Below are positions 23,181-32,547 of a stretch of 41,346 nt of DNA, piece after piece. Origin of the DNA: Roseomonas sp. GC11 (GTDB taxonomy: Bacteria > Pseudomonadota > Alphaproteobacteria > Acetobacterales > Acetobacteraceae); assembly GCF_024437745.1 (NCBI RefSeq), contig NZ_JANFNY010000045.1, forward strand, positions 1 to 41,346. Reading direction: 5' to 3'. The position numbers were made by a program, and so were the translations under genes. How positions within the stretch are numbered: the first letter of the stretch is position 1; each line of letters starts with the position of its first letter. The notes under the pieces are model-generated. The model saw only the letters and a list, made by a program, of their open reading frames with translations, ran no database searches and was not told the DNA's origin.

Positions 23181-24152
23181 TCACTTGTTCTCCAGCCGCA
23201 CCCGCGGGTCCAGCGCCGAATAGGCGAGGTCCACCAGCAGGTTGATGGTGATGAACATCAGCACGATGATCATCAGGTAGGCGACGATCACCGGGCGGTC
23301 GAGCACGTTGATGCTGTCGATGATCAGCTTGCCCATGCCCGGCCAGGCGAAGACGCTCTCCGTCACCACCGAGAAGGCGATGGTCGAGCCAAGCTCCAGC
23401 CCGACCACGGTGACGACCGGGATCAGGATGTTCTTGAAGACATGCACATAGGTCACGCGCGCGGGCGAGAGGCCCTTGGCGCGGGCGAACTTCACATAGT
23501 CCATCAGCATCGTCTCGCGCACGCCGGCGCGGGTGAGGCGGATGACGAGGCTGATCTTGAACAGCGCCAGGTTCAGCGCCGGCATGGCGATGTGGCGCAG
23601 CCCGTCCCAGCTGAGGAAGGACCAGCGCATGCCCAGGATCTCCACCGTCGTGCCGCGGCCGGTGGAGGGCAGCCAGCCGAGCTGCACGGCGAAGACCATG
23701 ATCAGCATCAGCCCCACCCAGAAGGTGGGGAGCGAGAAGCCGAGGATGGAGCCGGCCATCACCGCCTTGGCGCCCGTCGAATTCGGCTTGAGCCCGGCAT
23801 AGAGGCCAAGCGGCAGGCCGATCAGCAGCGCGATGAACATGGCGCCGAAGGCCAGTTCCAGCGTCGCCGGCATGCGCTCCAGGATCAGCTTCAGCGCCGG
23901 CTCGTTGAAGACGAAGCTGCGGCCGAGGTCGCCGCGCAGCGCGTTGCCGAGGAAGGAGAGGTATTGCATCCACAGCGGCAGGTCGAGGCCGAGGGCCTTG
24001 ATCGCGCGCTCACGCTCCATCTGGTCGGCATCGGGGGAGATCAGGATCTCCACCGGGTCGCCGATGGCGAAGACGCCGACGAAGACGATGACCGACATCG
24101 CCAGCATCACAAGCACCGACTGGAACAGCCGGCGAAGAAGATAGACACCCAT
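23181..24152 (-). CDS. dppB: Dipeptide/oligopeptide ABC transporter permease (DppB type)
   Basis: 323 aa inner-membrane permease, about six membrane segments. Begins GVYLLRRLFQSVLVMLAMSVIVF, as DppB/OppB proteins do; has FGAMFIALLIGLPLGLYAGL and the EAA-like loop ARAKGLSPARVTYVHVFKNILIP. Three bases separate it from the dppA stop. Pairs with DppC. Confidence 0.95.
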   Translation of the reverse strand: MGVYLLRRLFQSVLVMLAMSVIVFVGVFAIGDPVEILISPDADQMERERAIKALGLDLPLWMQYLSFLGNALRGDLGRSFVFNEPALKLILERMPATLELAFGAMFIALLIGLPLGLYAGLKPNSTGAKAVMAGSILGFSLPTFWVGLMLIMVFAVQLGWLPSTGRGTTVEILGMRWSFLSWDGLRHIAMPALNLALFKISLVIRLTRAGVRETMLMDYVKFARAKGLSPARVTYVHVFKNILIPVVTVVGLELGSTIAFSVVTESVFAWPGMGKLIIDSINVLDRPVIVAYLMIIVLMFITINLLVDLAYSALDPRVRLENK

Positions 24153-24155
24153 GGT

Positions 24156-25763
24156 TCATCGCACCGTGCTGTTGGCGGGGCTGTTGGCGGGCCGCACATC
24201 CTGCGCACGGGTCAGCTCGTCGGCACGGGAATCGTGCACCAGAGTCGGCCGCATGGCCCACAGGTTCTTCTGGATATGGATCGGGATGATGCCGACATCG
24301 TCCATGGCGATGCGCGTCGCATCCCGCAGCAGGCCCTCGCGCTTGGCGTCATCCAGCTCGCGCAGCGCGGCTTCCAGCTTCGCGTCCACCTCCGGGTTGG
24401 CGTAGCGGCCGCGGTTGGAGGTGCCGAAGCCCTTGTCCCGGTCATAGCTGGCGACGAGGGAGCGCAGCGGGCTCGACGCCTCGCCCGAGGAGGTGCCCCA
24501 GCCGACGAGGAAGGCGGAGAGTTCCTGGCGCCCGGCGCGGGCGATGAAGGTCGTCCAGGGCTGGGCATCCACCGCCGTGCGCACGCCGATGCGCGTCCAC
24601 ATCTGGCCAATGGCCTGCACGATGCGGGCATCGTTCATGTAGCGGTCATTCGGGCCGCTCAGCGTGATGCGGAAGCCCTGCGGATAGCCGGCCTCGGCCA
24701 GCAGCTTCTTCGCCGCCTCGGCATCCGTCTTCGGCGCCGGGAGGTCGGGGATGGCGCCGAAGGCATTGTTGGGCAGGAACTGGCCGGAGGGCATGGCGGT
24801 GCCCTCCATCACCCGCGCGGCGATGGCCGGGCGGTCGATGGCGATGGACAGCGCCCGGCGCACCCGCAGATCCAGCAGCGGGTTGCGCGGCAGCGGCTTG
24901 CCCTCATGGTCGGTGATCTGCGGCGAGCCCTGCGGGTGCAGGTGGTCCAGCGCCAGGAAGATGATGCGCAGCCCGTCCTTCTCGACCAGCCGCACCTTGT
25001 CGTTGCGGCGCAGGCTGGCGAGGTCGCTCGTCGGCACCTGGTCGATGAAGTCGACATCGCCAGCCAGCAGCGCGGCGGTGCGCGAGGCGTCATTGGGCAG
25101 GATGCGGTAATGCACCTGCTGCCAGTGCGGCTTGTCGCCCCAATAGGCGTCGTTGCGGGCCAGCTCCAGCCGGTCGCCGCTGCGGAAGCTCACATAGCGG
25201 AAGGGGCCGGTGCCCACCGCCACCTTGCCGCTGTTGAAATCCTCGGTGGAGGCGCCCTCATGCGTCTCCCTGTCGAGGATGGCGACCTGGCCCAGGTCGT
25301 TCGGCAGCAGCGGATAGGGCGTGCGGGTGTGGAAGCGCACCGTCAGCGGGTCGACGATCTCCACCCGCTCGATGGCGCGGGTGTAGATGGCGTAGGAGGA
25401 GGGGCTGTTCGGCACCGCCGGCACGCGGGCGATGGTGAAGGCCACGTCCTCGGCCGTGAAGGGGTTGCCATTGTGGAAGCGCACGCCCGGGCGGAGCTTG
25501 AACTCCCACACCGTGTCGCTCACCGGCTTCCAGCTCTCGGCCAGCCCCGGCTGCATGCGGGCTTCGGAGTCGAACTGCGTCAGCGTGTCGAACAGCATCG
25601 TCGCCACGGCCAGGTTGGGCGACAGCGCGTGGTAATGCGGGTCGAGCGAAGTGACCTGGGCCCCGACCGCCATGGTAAGAGTTTGCGCCCCCGCGGGGGC
25701 GGCAGCGCAGAGCGCCAACGCCGAAACGGCGGCCAAGACGGCCGCCCGCATCCTGATGATCAT
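24156..25763 (-). CDS. dppA: Periplasmic peptide-binding protein (SBP family 5)
   Basis: About 535 aa, first gene of the importer operon. Signal peptide of about 25 residues (MIIRMRAAVLAAVSALAL... ending AGAQ). Mature protein of the extracellular solute-binding family 5: SLDPHYHALSPN, EFKLRPGVRFHNGNPFTAEDV, GTGPFRYVSFRSGD, LSGPNDRYMNDA. ATG at 25763 is preferred over the adjacent in-frame GTG at 25766 by its spacing from GGGGGA. The exact ligand (di- or oligopeptide, or other small molecules carried by this family) cannot be told from sequence. Confidence 0.95.
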   Translation of the reverse strand: MIIRMRAAVLAAVSALALCAAAPAGAQTLTMAVGAQVTSLDPHYHALSPNLAVATMLFDTLTQFDSEARMQPGLAESWKPVSDTVWEFKLRPGVRFHNGNPFTAEDVAFTIARVPAVPNSPSSYAIYTRAIERVEIVDPLTVRFHTRTPYPLLPNDLGQVAILDRETHEGASTEDFNSGKVAVGTGPFRYVSFRSGDRLELARNDAYWGDKPHWQQVHYRILPNDASRTAALLAGDVDFIDQVPTSDLASLRRNDKVRLVEKDGLRIIFLALDHLHPQGSPQITDHEGKPLPRNPLLDLRVRRALSIAIDRPAIAARVMEGTAMPSGQFLPNNAFGAIPDLPAPKTDAEAAKKLLAEAGYPQGFRITLSGPNDRYMNDARIVQAIGQMWTRIGVRTAVDAQPWTTFIARAGRQELSAFLVGWGTSSGEASSPLRSLVASYDRDKGFGTSNRGRYANPEVDAKLEAALRELDDAKREGLLRDATRIAMDDVGIIPIHIQKNLWAMRPTLVHDSRADELTRAQDVRPANSPANSTVR

Positions 25764-26024
25764 CACTACGTCCCCCGGGAGGTTACAACCTCTTCACACT
25801 CCAGTGTAGCAGGCACGCCCCCCCGTCGCTAGATTGCGGTTCGTTGAACGATCCAAGAAGAAACCGGTACGGGAAATATGACTATCGCCCTGCAATACCC
25901 GGCACACCAAAAAGCACCACAACAACACGGCACAGAAAACGGATAAGCGACAAATACCGGATACCGGAACAGGCCGCTGACACTTCACGGCACATGGCGG
26001 CACTTCGGAATATTGTAGAGAGAT

Positions 26025-26063
26025 GTTCTTTTTTGAAAAAAAGAACCAAAAAACTTTTTCAGT
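26025..26063 (-). repeat. T-rich hairpin repeat, copy 2
   Basis: 39 bases nearly identical to 20209-20246, same orientation: ACTGAAAAAG start, then a 10-bp stem GTTCTTTTTT / AAAAAAGAAC (26025-26046). Here the leading TGA is not joined to any recognisable gene. A dispersed element with terminator-like structure. Confidence 0.8.
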
Positions 26064-26100
26064 CCAGCACCCCGCTCTGCCAGGAGACGGCGGCAGTCTG

Positions 26101-26128
26101 AAAAAAAAATCTTCAGAAACAGAAGATT
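26101..26128 (-). terminator. Rho-independent terminator after nadK
   Basis: On the - strand: 7-bp stem AATCTTC / GAAGATT with loop TGTTTCT, then a run of T's (complement of the A9 at 26101-26109). It begins 8 bases after the nadK stop. Confidence 0.9.
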
Positions 26129-26135
26129 CTGTTGT

Positions 26136-26960
26136 TTAGACCGTAAATTGCTCAGCAATAATCCGCTCGGACAGGCCATGATCCGGGTCGAAGAGCATGG
26201 TCATCCGCACCCCGCGATCCTCCCGCACCTCGACGGAGCGGATATCGCGCACCTCGACATTGTCGGCCACCGCGGCCACCGGGCGCTTGCCGGGCTCCAG
26301 CACCTGGAAGGCCACCACGGCATCAGCCGGCAGCAGGGCACCGCGCCAGCGGCGCGGGCGGAAGGCGGAAATCGGCGTCAGCGGCAGCAGGTTGGCGCCC
26401 AGCGGCACGATCGGGCCATAGGCGGAAAGATTGTAGGCCGTGCTGCCCGCCGGCGTCGCCACCAGGATGCCGTCGCAGATCAGCTCCTCCATCCGCACCT
26501 TGCCATCGACCAGGATGCGGATCTTGGCGGCCTGCCGCGTCTCGCGCAGCAGCGAGACCTCGTTGATCGCCAGCGCCTCCCGCACCGCCCCCGCCGCATC
26601 CAGGGCGCGCATGCGCAGCGGGTGCAGCGTGGCCGCCTGGGCATGCGCGAGGCGCAGCAGCAGGTCATCCTCGTGATAGGCATTCATCAGGAAGCCGATG
26701 CTGCCGCAATTCATGCCATAGATCGGCAGGTTGCGGCCCAGGAAGCGGTGCTGCGTCTCCAGCATGAAGCCATCGCCGCCCAGCGCCACGACCACCGCGG
26801 CCGCTTCCGGATCCGCCTGGCCATGCAGGGCGATGAACTGGTCCCGCGCCAGCTCCGCCACCTCGGTCGGCGCGGCGAGGAAGGCGATGCGCCCCTCAAG
26901 GTCCGTGGGCAGGTCCGGCCCCTCCCCCAGCCCGCCCGGGCCGAGCAGCGCGGCCGTCAT
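26136..26960 (-). CDS. nadK: NAD kinase
   Basis: Phosphorylates NAD to NADP, cytoplasmic. 274 aa from the ATG at 26960, chosen because AGGAG (26968-26972 on the complement) lies seven bases upstream. The frame runs on to 27248, but that part crosses the ribosomal terminator and overlaps rplQ, so it is not coding. Motifs: GGDG (61-64), NCGSIGFL (84-91; usually NMGTLGFL), [29 protein letters not shown] (ligand and active-site loop) and PIVPLGAN. Single gene with its own terminator, lying downstream of the ribosomal cluster on the same strand. Confidence 0.95.
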   Translation of the reverse strand: MTAALLGPGGLGEGPDLPTDLEGRIAFLAAPTEVAELARDQFIALHGQADPEAAAVVVALGGDGFMLETQHRFLGRNLPIYGMNCGSIGFLMNAYHEDDLLLRLAHAQAATLHPLRMRALDAAGAVREALAINEVSLLRETRQAAKIRILVDGKVRMEELICDGILVATPAGSTAYNLSAYGPIVPLGANLLPLTPISAFRPRRWRGALLPADAVVAFQVLEPGKRPVAAVADNVEVRDIRSVEVREDRGVRMTMLFDPDHGLSERIIAEQFTV

Positions 26961-27050
26961 GCCGGGGCTCCTGGCATCAAGGGATGAAGCATCGCGGGCG
27001 GCATCCTCGTTTCCTGGCGGCCATGAAGCCCGGGAGACGGCCCCAGGGCA

Positions 27051-27106
27051 AGAGCACAAAAAAGCCCGCGAGAGCACAAAAAAACCCGGGGGACGGATCC
27101 CCCGGG
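27051..27106 (-). terminator. Double terminator closing the ribosomal supercluster
   Basis: On the - strand, 69 bp after rplQ: stem CCCGGGGGA / TCCCCCGGG with loop TCCG, followed by T7. Then 20 bp further an 18-bp near-copy of the tail (CGGG, T6, GTGCTCT) occurs, so there are two T-tracts. The direct repeats are 27051-27068 and 27071-27088 with one mismatch. Confidence 0.92.
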
Positions 27107-27174
27107 CTTTTCGGTTCAGGCCGCCGCCGCCTCGTGGCGAGGCAGGGCGATATCCTGGCAGCGGGAAGCGGGTC

Positions 27175-27603
27175 TTACGCCGCGTCCTGCTGGGCCTCAG
27201 CCTCGACAACCGGCTTCGGGCCGCTGTCCTGGCCCTTGGCCGCCACATCGCGCTCCACCAGTTCGATCACCGCCATGTCGGCGGCGTCGCCATAGCGCAC
27301 GCCGGCCTTCAGGATGCGGGTGTAGCCGCCCTGGCGAGCCTTGTAGCGCTCGGCGATGGTGGAGAAGAGCTTCTCCACGATCTTCGGATCGCGGATCTGC
27401 GCATAGGCCTGGCGGCGCGCGTGCAGGTCACCGCGCTTGCCCAGGGTGATGATGCGCTCCACATAGGGGCGCAGCTCCTTGGCCTTGGGCAGGGTGGTGG
27501 TGATCTGCTCGTGCTTCAGCAGGCTGGTCGCCATGTTGCGGAGCATGGCGATGCGGTGGGACGACGTGACGCCGAGCTTCCGGCCGGCAACACCGTGACG
27601 CAT
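27175..27603 (-). CDS. rplQ: 50S ribosomal protein L17
   Basis: 142 aa, last gene of the alpha operon. Begins [11 protein letters not shown] with the conserved HR..ML.N..T.L..HE.I.TT segment; the core ends near ERDVAAKG. An acidic Ala/Gln/Glu tail of about 20 residues is added, as is common in alphaproteobacteria. It starts 26 bp after rpoA. Followed by the double terminator. Confidence 0.97.
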   Translation of the reverse strand: MRHGVAGRKLGVTSSHRIAMLRNMATSLLKHEQITTTLPKAKELRPYVERIITLGKRGDLHARRQAYAQIRDPKIVEKLFSTIAERYKARQGGYTRILKAGVRYGDAADMAVIELVERDVAAKGQDSGPKPVVEAEAQQDAA

Positions 27604-27629
27604 TGGTCTATTCCTTCAGGTGGCCGAAA

Positions 27630-28646
27630 TCAGAACGGCTCTTCGATCTTCTTCGCGAGGTCCTCGATGTTCTCAGGCGGCCAGCCGGGCACGGTCATGC
27701 CCAGCGAAAGCCCCATCGAGGCGAGGACTTCCTTGATCTCGTTCAGCGACTTGCGGCCGAAGTTCGGAGTGCGGAGCATCTCCTGCTCCGTCTTCTGCAC
27801 CAGGTCGCCGATGTAGACGATGTTGTCGTTCTTCAGGCAGTTCGCGCTGCGGACCGACAGTTCCAGCTCGTCCACCTTGCGCAGCAGGTTGCGGTTGAAG
27901 GGCAGGTCGTCCTGCACCTCTTCCACCTTGCGCTCGCGCGGCTCATCGAAGTTGATGAAGAGCTGAAGCTGGTCCTGCAGGATGCGGGCAGCGAGGGCCA
28001 CCGCATCCTCCGGGGCCACCGTGCCATCCGTCTCCACCGTCAGCACCAGCTTGTCGTAGTCGGTGCGCTGGCCGACGCGGGTCGGCTGCACCTGATACGC
28101 CACGCGGCGGACCGGGGAATAGATGGCGTCCACCGGGATCAGCCCGATCGGGGCGTCTTCCGGGCGGTTCTCGGAGGCCGGGACATAGCCCTTGCCCACA
28201 TCGACGGTCAGCTCCATCGACAGCTTGGCGCCGTCGTCGAGCGTGCAGATGACCAGTTCCGGGTTGGCGATTTCGATGTCGCCGGTGGTCTGGATCTGCC
28301 CCGCCGTCACCTCGCCGGGGCCGGTCGCGGTGAGCTGGAGGCGCTTCGGCCCCTCGCTCTGCATCCGGATGGCCAGGCGCTTGATGTTCAGGACGATGTC
28401 GGTGACATCCTCGCGAACACCCTGCAGGCTGGAGAACTCATGCAGCGCGCCATCGATGCGGATGGCGGTCACGGCCGCCCCCTGCAGCGACGAGAGCAGC
28501 ACGCGCCGCAGCGCATTGCCCAGGGTCATACCGAAGCCGCGCTCGAGCGGCTCCGCCACCACCACCGCGATGCGCGAGGGGTCGGCCCCGGGCTCGACAT
28601 CGAGCTTCTCGGGACGGATCAGGGAACGCCAGTTGCGCTCGAGCAC
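27630..28646 (-). CDS. rpoA: DNA-directed RNA polymerase subunit alpha
   Basis: 338 aa. The N-terminal domain starts with the RNSL-type region ([17 protein letters not shown]), then [18 protein letters not shown], the dimer and assembly helix. A flexible linker and the C-terminal domain (about 255-330) follow, with [17 protein letters not shown] and [17 protein letters not shown] for UP-element and activator contacts. Co-transcribed with rpsM, rpsK and rplQ. Confidence 0.98.
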   Translation of the reverse strand: MLERNWRSLIRPEKLDVEPGADPSRIAVVVAEPLERGFGMTLGNALRRVLLSSLQGAAVTAIRIDGALHEFSSLQGVREDVTDIVLNIKRLAIRMQSEGPKRLQLTATGPGEVTAGQIQTTGDIEIANPELVICTLDDGAKLSMELTVDVGKGYVPASENRPEDAPIGLIPVDAIYSPVRRVAYQVQPTRVGQRTDYDKLVLTVETDGTVAPEDAVALAARILQDQLQLFINFDEPRERKVEEVQDDLPFNRNLLRKVDELELSVRSANCLKNDNIVYIGDLVQKTEQEMLRTPNFGRKSLNEIKEVLASMGLSLGMTVPGWPPENIEDLAKKIEEPF

Positions 28647-28670
28647 TTCGGTTTCTCCTGCAGCCTCGCC

Positions 28671-29063
28671 TCAGACCCGACGCCGCTTGCGCGGACGGCA
28701 GCCATTGTGCGGGATCGGGGTCACGTCCTTGATCGCCGTCACGTAGAAGCCGACGGCCTGGAGGGCGCGCAGCGCGGACTCACGGCCCGAACCGGGGCCG
28801 GAGACCATGATCTCCAGCGTCTCCATGCCGTGCTCGCGGGCCTTGCGGCCGGCGTCCTCGGCGGCCACCTGGGCGGCATACGGCGTCGACTTGCGGCTGC
28901 CCTTGAAGCCCTGGCTGCCGGCCGAGGACCACGCGATGGCGTTGCCCTGGCTGTCGGTGATGGTGACGATCGTGTTGTTGAAGGAGGCGAGGACGTGCGC
29001 CACGCCAGACGCAATATTCTTGCGTTCCTTCTTGCGCGGACGACCGGTGGGCTGACGGGCCAT
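28671..29063 (-). CDS. rpsK: 30S ribosomal protein S11
   Basis: 130 aa. Basic start ([15 protein letters not shown]), then [33 protein letters not shown] and the C-terminal [15 protein letters not shown]. One base after the rpsM stop. Forms the platform of the small subunit. Confidence 0.98.
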   Translation of the reverse strand: MARQPTGRPRKKERKNIASGVAHVLASFNNTIVTITDSQGNAIAWSSAGSQGFKGSRKSTPYAAQVAAEDAGRKAREHGMETLEIMVSGPGSGRESALRALQAVGFYVTAIKDVTPIPHNGCRPRKRRRV

Positions 29064-29064
29064 C

Positions 29065-29442
29065 TTACTTCGTCACCTTCTTCTTGCCGGCAATCGCCAC
29101 GGCCTTGCCCTTGCGGGTACGGGCATTGGTATGAGTGCGCTGGCCACGAACGGGCAGGCCCTTGCGGTGACGCAGGCCGCGGTAGCAGGCCATGTCCATC
29201 AGGCGCTTGATGTTCATGGCGTTCTCGCGACGCAGATCGCCCTCGACCCGGTATTCGCGGTCGATCAGTTCACGGAGCTTGAGGATTTCCTCATCCGTGA
29301 GCTGGTTGACGCGGCGATCCTCGGGGATGCCGAGCTGCTCGCAGATCACCTTCGCGTTCGACGGGCCAATGCCGTAGATATAGCGAAGGGAAATGAGAAC
29401 GCGCTTGTTGGTGGGAATGTTCACGCCTGCAATGCGTGCCAT
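29065..29442 (-). CDS. rpsM: 30S ribosomal protein S13
   Basis: 125 aa from the ATG at 29442 ([10 protein letters not shown]), with purine-rich GGAGCAGGA just upstream. The frame extends eight codons more to 29466, without family sequence. Contains [44 protein letters not shown] and a basic tail. First gene of the alpha operon here, separated from adk by a long gap. Confidence 0.97.
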   Translation of the reverse strand: MARIAGVNIPTNKRVLISLRYIYGIGPSNAKVICEQLGIPEDRRVNQLTDEEILKLRELIDREYRVEGDLRRENAMNIKRLMDMACYRGLRHRKGLPVRGQRTHTNARTRKGKAVAIAGKKKVTK

Positions 29443-29582
29443 CGATTCCTGCTCCTGGGGCCTCATGGGCCCCCGTTCGTACCGGCAATACGGCCGGCGA
29501 GGTGATCGTCACACCCGGCCCTGTAGTGAATCGGATGCAACCGTCTACGCGGCCGAGGAGACCCCGCCCGCGAGAGGCGCGG

Positions 29583-29611
29583 TCTTACCGACCAGGGCGC
29601 CCGTGAGTCAA
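29583..29611 (-). promoter_or_regulatory. Candidate promoter for rpsM-rpsK-rpoA-rplQ
   Basis: On the - strand TTGACT (29611-29606), a 17-bp spacer, GTAAGA (29588-29583). The -35 is good and the -10 is weak. Its place in the 255-bp adk-rpsM gap, after two hairpins, fits an internal promoter for the alpha operon. Leader of about 130 nt. Confidence 0.4.
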
Positions 29612-29632
29612 CAAGGAAACGGAAGTGGGGGA

Positions 29633-29689
29633 CCGGGGGAACTCAGTTCCCCCGGCGGGGAGGTGCAGGAGGGGCAGCACCCCTCCTGC
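29633..29689 (-). terminator. Two hairpins after adk
   Basis: Perfect 10-bp stems at 29665-29689 (GCAGGAGGGG, loop of five) and 29633-29655 (CCGGGGGAAC, loop of three). On the - strand they begin nine bases after the adk stop and are followed by a C-run and a TTCC/TTTCC tract. Probably an incomplete terminator or processing site between secY-adk and the alpha operon. Confidence 0.6.
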
Positions 29690-29697
29690 CCCGGCCC

Positions 29698-30345
29698 TCA
29701 GCGGCCGAGCACGGCCTCGATCTGGGTGGCGACCTCGTCCATGGCGGCCATGCCATCGACCTGGCTCAGCTTGCCCTGCGCCGCGTAGTAGGGCAGCAGC
29801 GGCGCCGTCTGGCGGTGGTAGGCTTCCAGCCGGGCGGCCACCGTCTCCGCCTTGTCATCGGCGCGGCGGACGAATTCGGTGCTGCCGCAGGAGTCGCAGA
29901 CCCCGAGCTTGGCCGTCGGCTTGAAGCTGTCATGGTAGCCGGTGCCGCATTTGGCGCAGGTGAAGCGCCCGGCGATGCGCTCGACCAGCGCGGCATCGTC
30001 CACCTTCAACTCGATCACGTGGTCGAGCTGAAGGCCCTTCTCCTTCAGCATCACGTCCAGCGCCTCGGCCTGGGGCGTGGTGCGCGGGAAGCCGTCCAGG
30101 ATGAAGCCCTTGGCGCAGTCCGGCTGCGAGACCCGGTTGGCCAGCATCGCGGTGATGATGGCGTCGGGCACCAGCCCGCCCTGCTCCATGATCGCCTTGG
30201 CCTGGCGGCCGATCTCGCTGCCGCTCTTCACCTCGGCGCGCAGCATATCCCCGGTGGAGATCTGCGCGATGCCGTGGCGCTCTTCCAGCCGCTTCGCCTG
30301 GGTGCCCTTGCCGGCCCCGGGGGGCCCCAGAAGAATCAGGTTCAT
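29698..30345 (-). CDS. adk: Adenylate kinase
   Basis: ATP + AMP to 2 ADP, cytoplasmic. 215 aa, long form. P-loop GPPGAGKG (7-14), [11 protein letters not shown]-binding region, DGFPRT (84-89). The LID domain carries four Cys (130, 133, 150, 153) in a zinc-binding CxxC...CxxC pattern. 41 bp after secY, the standard position. Confidence 0.98.
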   Translation of the reverse strand: MNLILLGPPGAGKGTQAKRLEERHGIAQISTGDMLRAEVKSGSEIGRQAKAIMEQGGLVPDAIITAMLANRVSQPDCAKGFILDGFPRTTPQAEALDVMLKEKGLQLDHVIELKVDDAALVERIAGRFTCAKCGTGYHDSFKPTAKLGVCDSCGSTEFVRRADDKAETVAARLEAYHRQTAPLLPYYAAQGKLSQVDGMAAMDEVATQIEAVLGR

Positions 30346-30386
30346 CGCCGCTTTGTCCCCGCGATCCTGCGCATCATGTCCGCCCC

Positions 30387-31745
30387 TTAGCGCAGCCGCG
30401 GCGCCCCGCCGCGGCCTCCCATGCGGGCCTTGCGAATCAGGCCCTCATACTGGTGCGCGAAGAGATGAGACTGCACCTGCGCCACCGTGTCCATCGTAAC
30501 GGACACAATGATGAGCAGCGAAGTCCCGCCAAAGTAGAAAGGCACGCCGTACTGGCTGATCAGGATTTCCGGCAGCAGGCAGACGACGCACATATAGAGG
30601 GCGCCAACGCCGGTCAGCCGGGTCAGCACACGGTCGAGGTAATCCGCCGTGGACTGGCCGGGGCGGATGCCGGGGACGAAGCCGCCATGCTTCTTCAGAT
30701 TGTCCGCCGTCTCCACCGGGTTGAACACCACGGCGGTGTAGAAGAAGGCGAAGAAGATGATCAGCAGCACGTAGAACGCCATGTAGAGCGGCTGGCCATG
30801 GGCCAGGGCGGCGGCGATGCGGCTGATGATGCCCTCCTCCTGGGTGCCGGCGAAGCCCGCGAAGGTGGCCGGCAGCAGCAGCAGGGAGGAGGCGAAGATC
30901 GGCGGGATGACGCCGGCGGTGTTCAGCTTCAGCGGCAGGTGGGTGTTCTCGCCGCCGAACATCCGGTTGCCGACCTGGCGCTTCGGATACTGGATGGGGA
31001 TCCGGCGCTGCGCCCGCTCCATGAACACCACGAAGGTGATGACGGCCAGCGCGATCAGCAGGAAGGCCACGATGAAGAAGGGCGAGAGCGCCCCGGTGCG
31101 GCCGAGTTCCAGCGTCGAGGCCAGGGCGGTGGGCACATTGGCCACGATGCCGGCGAAGATGATCAGGCTGATGCCGTTGCCGATGCCGCGCGCCGTGATC
31201 TGCTCACCGATCCACATCAGGAAGAGCGTGCCGCCCACCAGGGTGGTGACGCAGGAGATGCGGAAGAACAGCCCCGCCTCATACACCGCGGAGCCGAAGG
31301 GCCCCTGCATGCTCTCAAGCCCCACGGCGATGCCATAGGCCTGGAAGATGGCGATGAGGACGGTGAGGTAGCGGGTATACTGGTTCAGCTTCTTCCGGCC
31401 GGATTCACCCTCCTTCTTGAGGGCCTCCAGCACCGGGACGGCGGCGCTCATCAGCTGAATGATGATGCTGGCCGAGATATACGGCATGATGTTGAGCGCG
31501 AAGACCGTCATGCGGCCCAGCGCGCCACCCGTGAACATGTCGAACATGCCCAGGATACCGCCGCCATGCTGGCGCAGGATCTCGGCCATGACCGACGCAT
31601 CCACCCCGGGGACCGGGATATAGGTGCCGATTCGGTAGACAATCAGCGCGGCCAGCGTGAACCAGATGCGCTTCTTGAGCTCGGTCGCCTTGGACAGGAC
31701 GCCGAGATTGAGATTGGCCGCGAGCTGTTCGGCGGCGGACGCCAT
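30387..31745 (-). CDS. secY: Protein translocase subunit SecY
   Basis: 452 aa channel-forming subunit of SecYEG, ten membrane helices. Begins [29 protein letters not shown]; contains [26 protein letters not shown] (TM2 lateral gate region), the basic cytoplasmic loop [17 protein letters not shown], and the [12 protein letters not shown] loop needed for SecA. Preceded by a 107-bp gap with two hairpins. Confidence 0.98.
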   Translation of the reverse strand: MASAAEQLAANLNLGVLSKATELKKRIWFTLAALIVYRIGTYIPVPGVDASVMAEILRQHGGGILGMFDMFTGGALGRMTVFALNIMPYISASIIIQLMSAAVPVLEALKKEGESGRKKLNQYTRYLTVLIAIFQAYGIAVGLESMQGPFGSAVYEAGLFFRISCVTTLVGGTLFLMWIGEQITARGIGNGISLIIFAGIVANVPTALASTLELGRTGALSPFFIVAFLLIALAVITFVVFMERAQRRIPIQYPKRQVGNRMFGGENTHLPLKLNTAGVIPPIFASSLLLLPATFAGFAGTQEEGIISRIAAALAHGQPLYMAFYVLLIIFFAFFYTAVVFNPVETADNLKKHGGFVPGIRPGQSTADYLDRVLTRLTGVGALYMCVVCLLPEILISQYGVPFYFGGTSLLIIVSVTMDTVAQVQSHLFAHQYEGLIRKARMGGRGGAPRLR

Positions 31746-31768
31746 GATTTCGCCCCTTCAACATGACT

Positions 31769-31845
31769 GCGGCGCCGGGGGGCTGAACCCGCGGCGCCGC
31801 ATGCCTGCCCAGAGATGCAGACCTAGCCCCCCAGGTGTGGGGGGC
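31769..31845 (-). promoter_or_regulatory. Two stem-loops between rplO and secY
   Basis: GCCCCCC / GGGGGGC (31826-31845, loop of six) just after the rplO stop, and GCGGCGCC / GGCGCCGC (31769-31800, loop of sixteen) 23 bp before the secY start. They fall in the longest gap of the spc segment. They may stabilise the upstream mRNA or tune secY expression; no T-tract, so not a strong terminator. Confidence 0.45.
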
Positions 31846-31852
31846 GCAAGCC

Positions 31853-32344
31853 TTACGCCTCGGGCGCTTCTTCCTTGGCCGGGGCCAGCACCGTCACGGT
31901 GCCGCCCGCAGCCTGGACCGCGGCGATCGCGGCGGCCGAGGCGCCGGCGACCGTGATGGTCACCGCCTGCTTGATCTCGCCCTGGGCGAGGAGGCGGATA
32001 CCCGCCACCTTCGCGCCGGTGCGGACCAGGCCGGCCGCCTCCAGCACCGCCTCGTCGATCGGCTGGCTGGCATTGATCTTGCCGGCCTCGATCGCCGCCT
32101 GCAGGGTGCGCAGGTTCAGCGGCGCGTATTCCTTGCGGAACGGGTTGACGAAGCCACGCTTCGGCAGGCGCCGGTAGATCGGGAGCTGACCGCCCTCGAA
32201 CCCGTTCAGCGACACGCCGGTGCGCGCCTTCTGGCCCTTGACGCCGCGGCCCGAGGTCTTGCCCTTGCCGGAGCCGATGCCACGGCCGACGCGCTTGAAC
32301 TTCAGGCGGGCGCCTTCGTTGTCGCGCAGCTCGTTGAGCTTCAT
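31853..32344 (-). CDS. rplO: 50S ribosomal protein L15
   Basis: 163 aa. [40 protein letters not shown] at the N-terminus in pieces typical of L15 (Gly/Arg/Lys-rich), then [18 protein letters not shown] and a C-terminal globular domain. Ends in an acidic tail. Two bases after rpmD. Confidence 0.97.
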   Translation of the reverse strand: MKLNELRDNEGARLKFKRVGRGIGSGKGKTSGRGVKGQKARTGVSLNGFEGGQLPIYRRLPKRGFVNPFRKEYAPLNLRTLQAAIEAGKINASQPIDEAVLEAAGLVRTGAKVAGIRLLAQGEIKQAVTITVAGASAAAIAAVQAAGGTVTVLAPAKEEAPEA

Positions 32345-32346
32345 GG

Positions 32347-32547
32347 TTACTTCTCCGTGGTCTCGCTCACCTGGATCAGGTGAGCGACCTTGCGGATCAT
32401 GCCGCGCACGGCCGGAGTATCCTCCAGCTCGCGCGAACGGCGGATCTTGTTGAGACCCAGGCCGATCAGCGTCTCACGCTGGCCGGGCAGGCGGCCGATG
32501 GGCGACGCGATCTGCGTCACCCGAACGGTCTTCTTCGCCTCAGACAT
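32347..32547 (-). CDS. rpmD: 50S ribosomal protein L30
   Basis: 66 aa, short bacterial form. [28 protein letters not shown], then [19 protein letters not shown]. Overlaps the rpsE 3' end by 8 bp. Confidence 0.96.
   Translation of the reverse strand: MSEAKKTVRVTQIASPIGRLPGQRETLIGLGLNKIRRSRELEDTPAVRGMIRKVAHLIQVSETTEK

Larger units (their letters stand above)
25764..26135. other. Intergenic region between nadK and dppA
   Basis: About 370 bp of lower GC content with no convincing gene. Short frames here, such as one on the + strand at 25844-26101, have no family-like content. On the dppA side are two short palindromes, GAGGTT-AC-AACCTC (25779-25792) and ACACT-CC-AGTGT (25796-25807). A weak -35/-10 candidate on the - strand (TTGGAT 25856-25851, TCTAGC 25833-25828, 17-bp spacer) spans a GTTC-GTT-GAAC palindrome (25839-25849). 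A tandem ATACCGG pair and the second T-rich repeat lie further on. The nadK terminator is at 26101-26128. Confidence 0.5.

Noticed and set aside
23031-25832. 933-codon + strand frame opposite dppC, dppB and dppA
   Set aside because: Runs across three real genes and their boundaries, with low-complexity translation and no family resemblance.
25844-26101. 85-codon + strand ORF between dppA and nadK
   Set aside because: No ribosome-binding site; its 3' part is the T-rich hairpin repeat and its composition is not coding-like. Treated as chance.
27175-30345. Missing rpsD and rpmJ in the alpha/spc block treated as a deletion
   Set aside because: Their absence from this cluster is, to my knowledge, normal in alphaproteobacteria, where these genes lie elsewhere.
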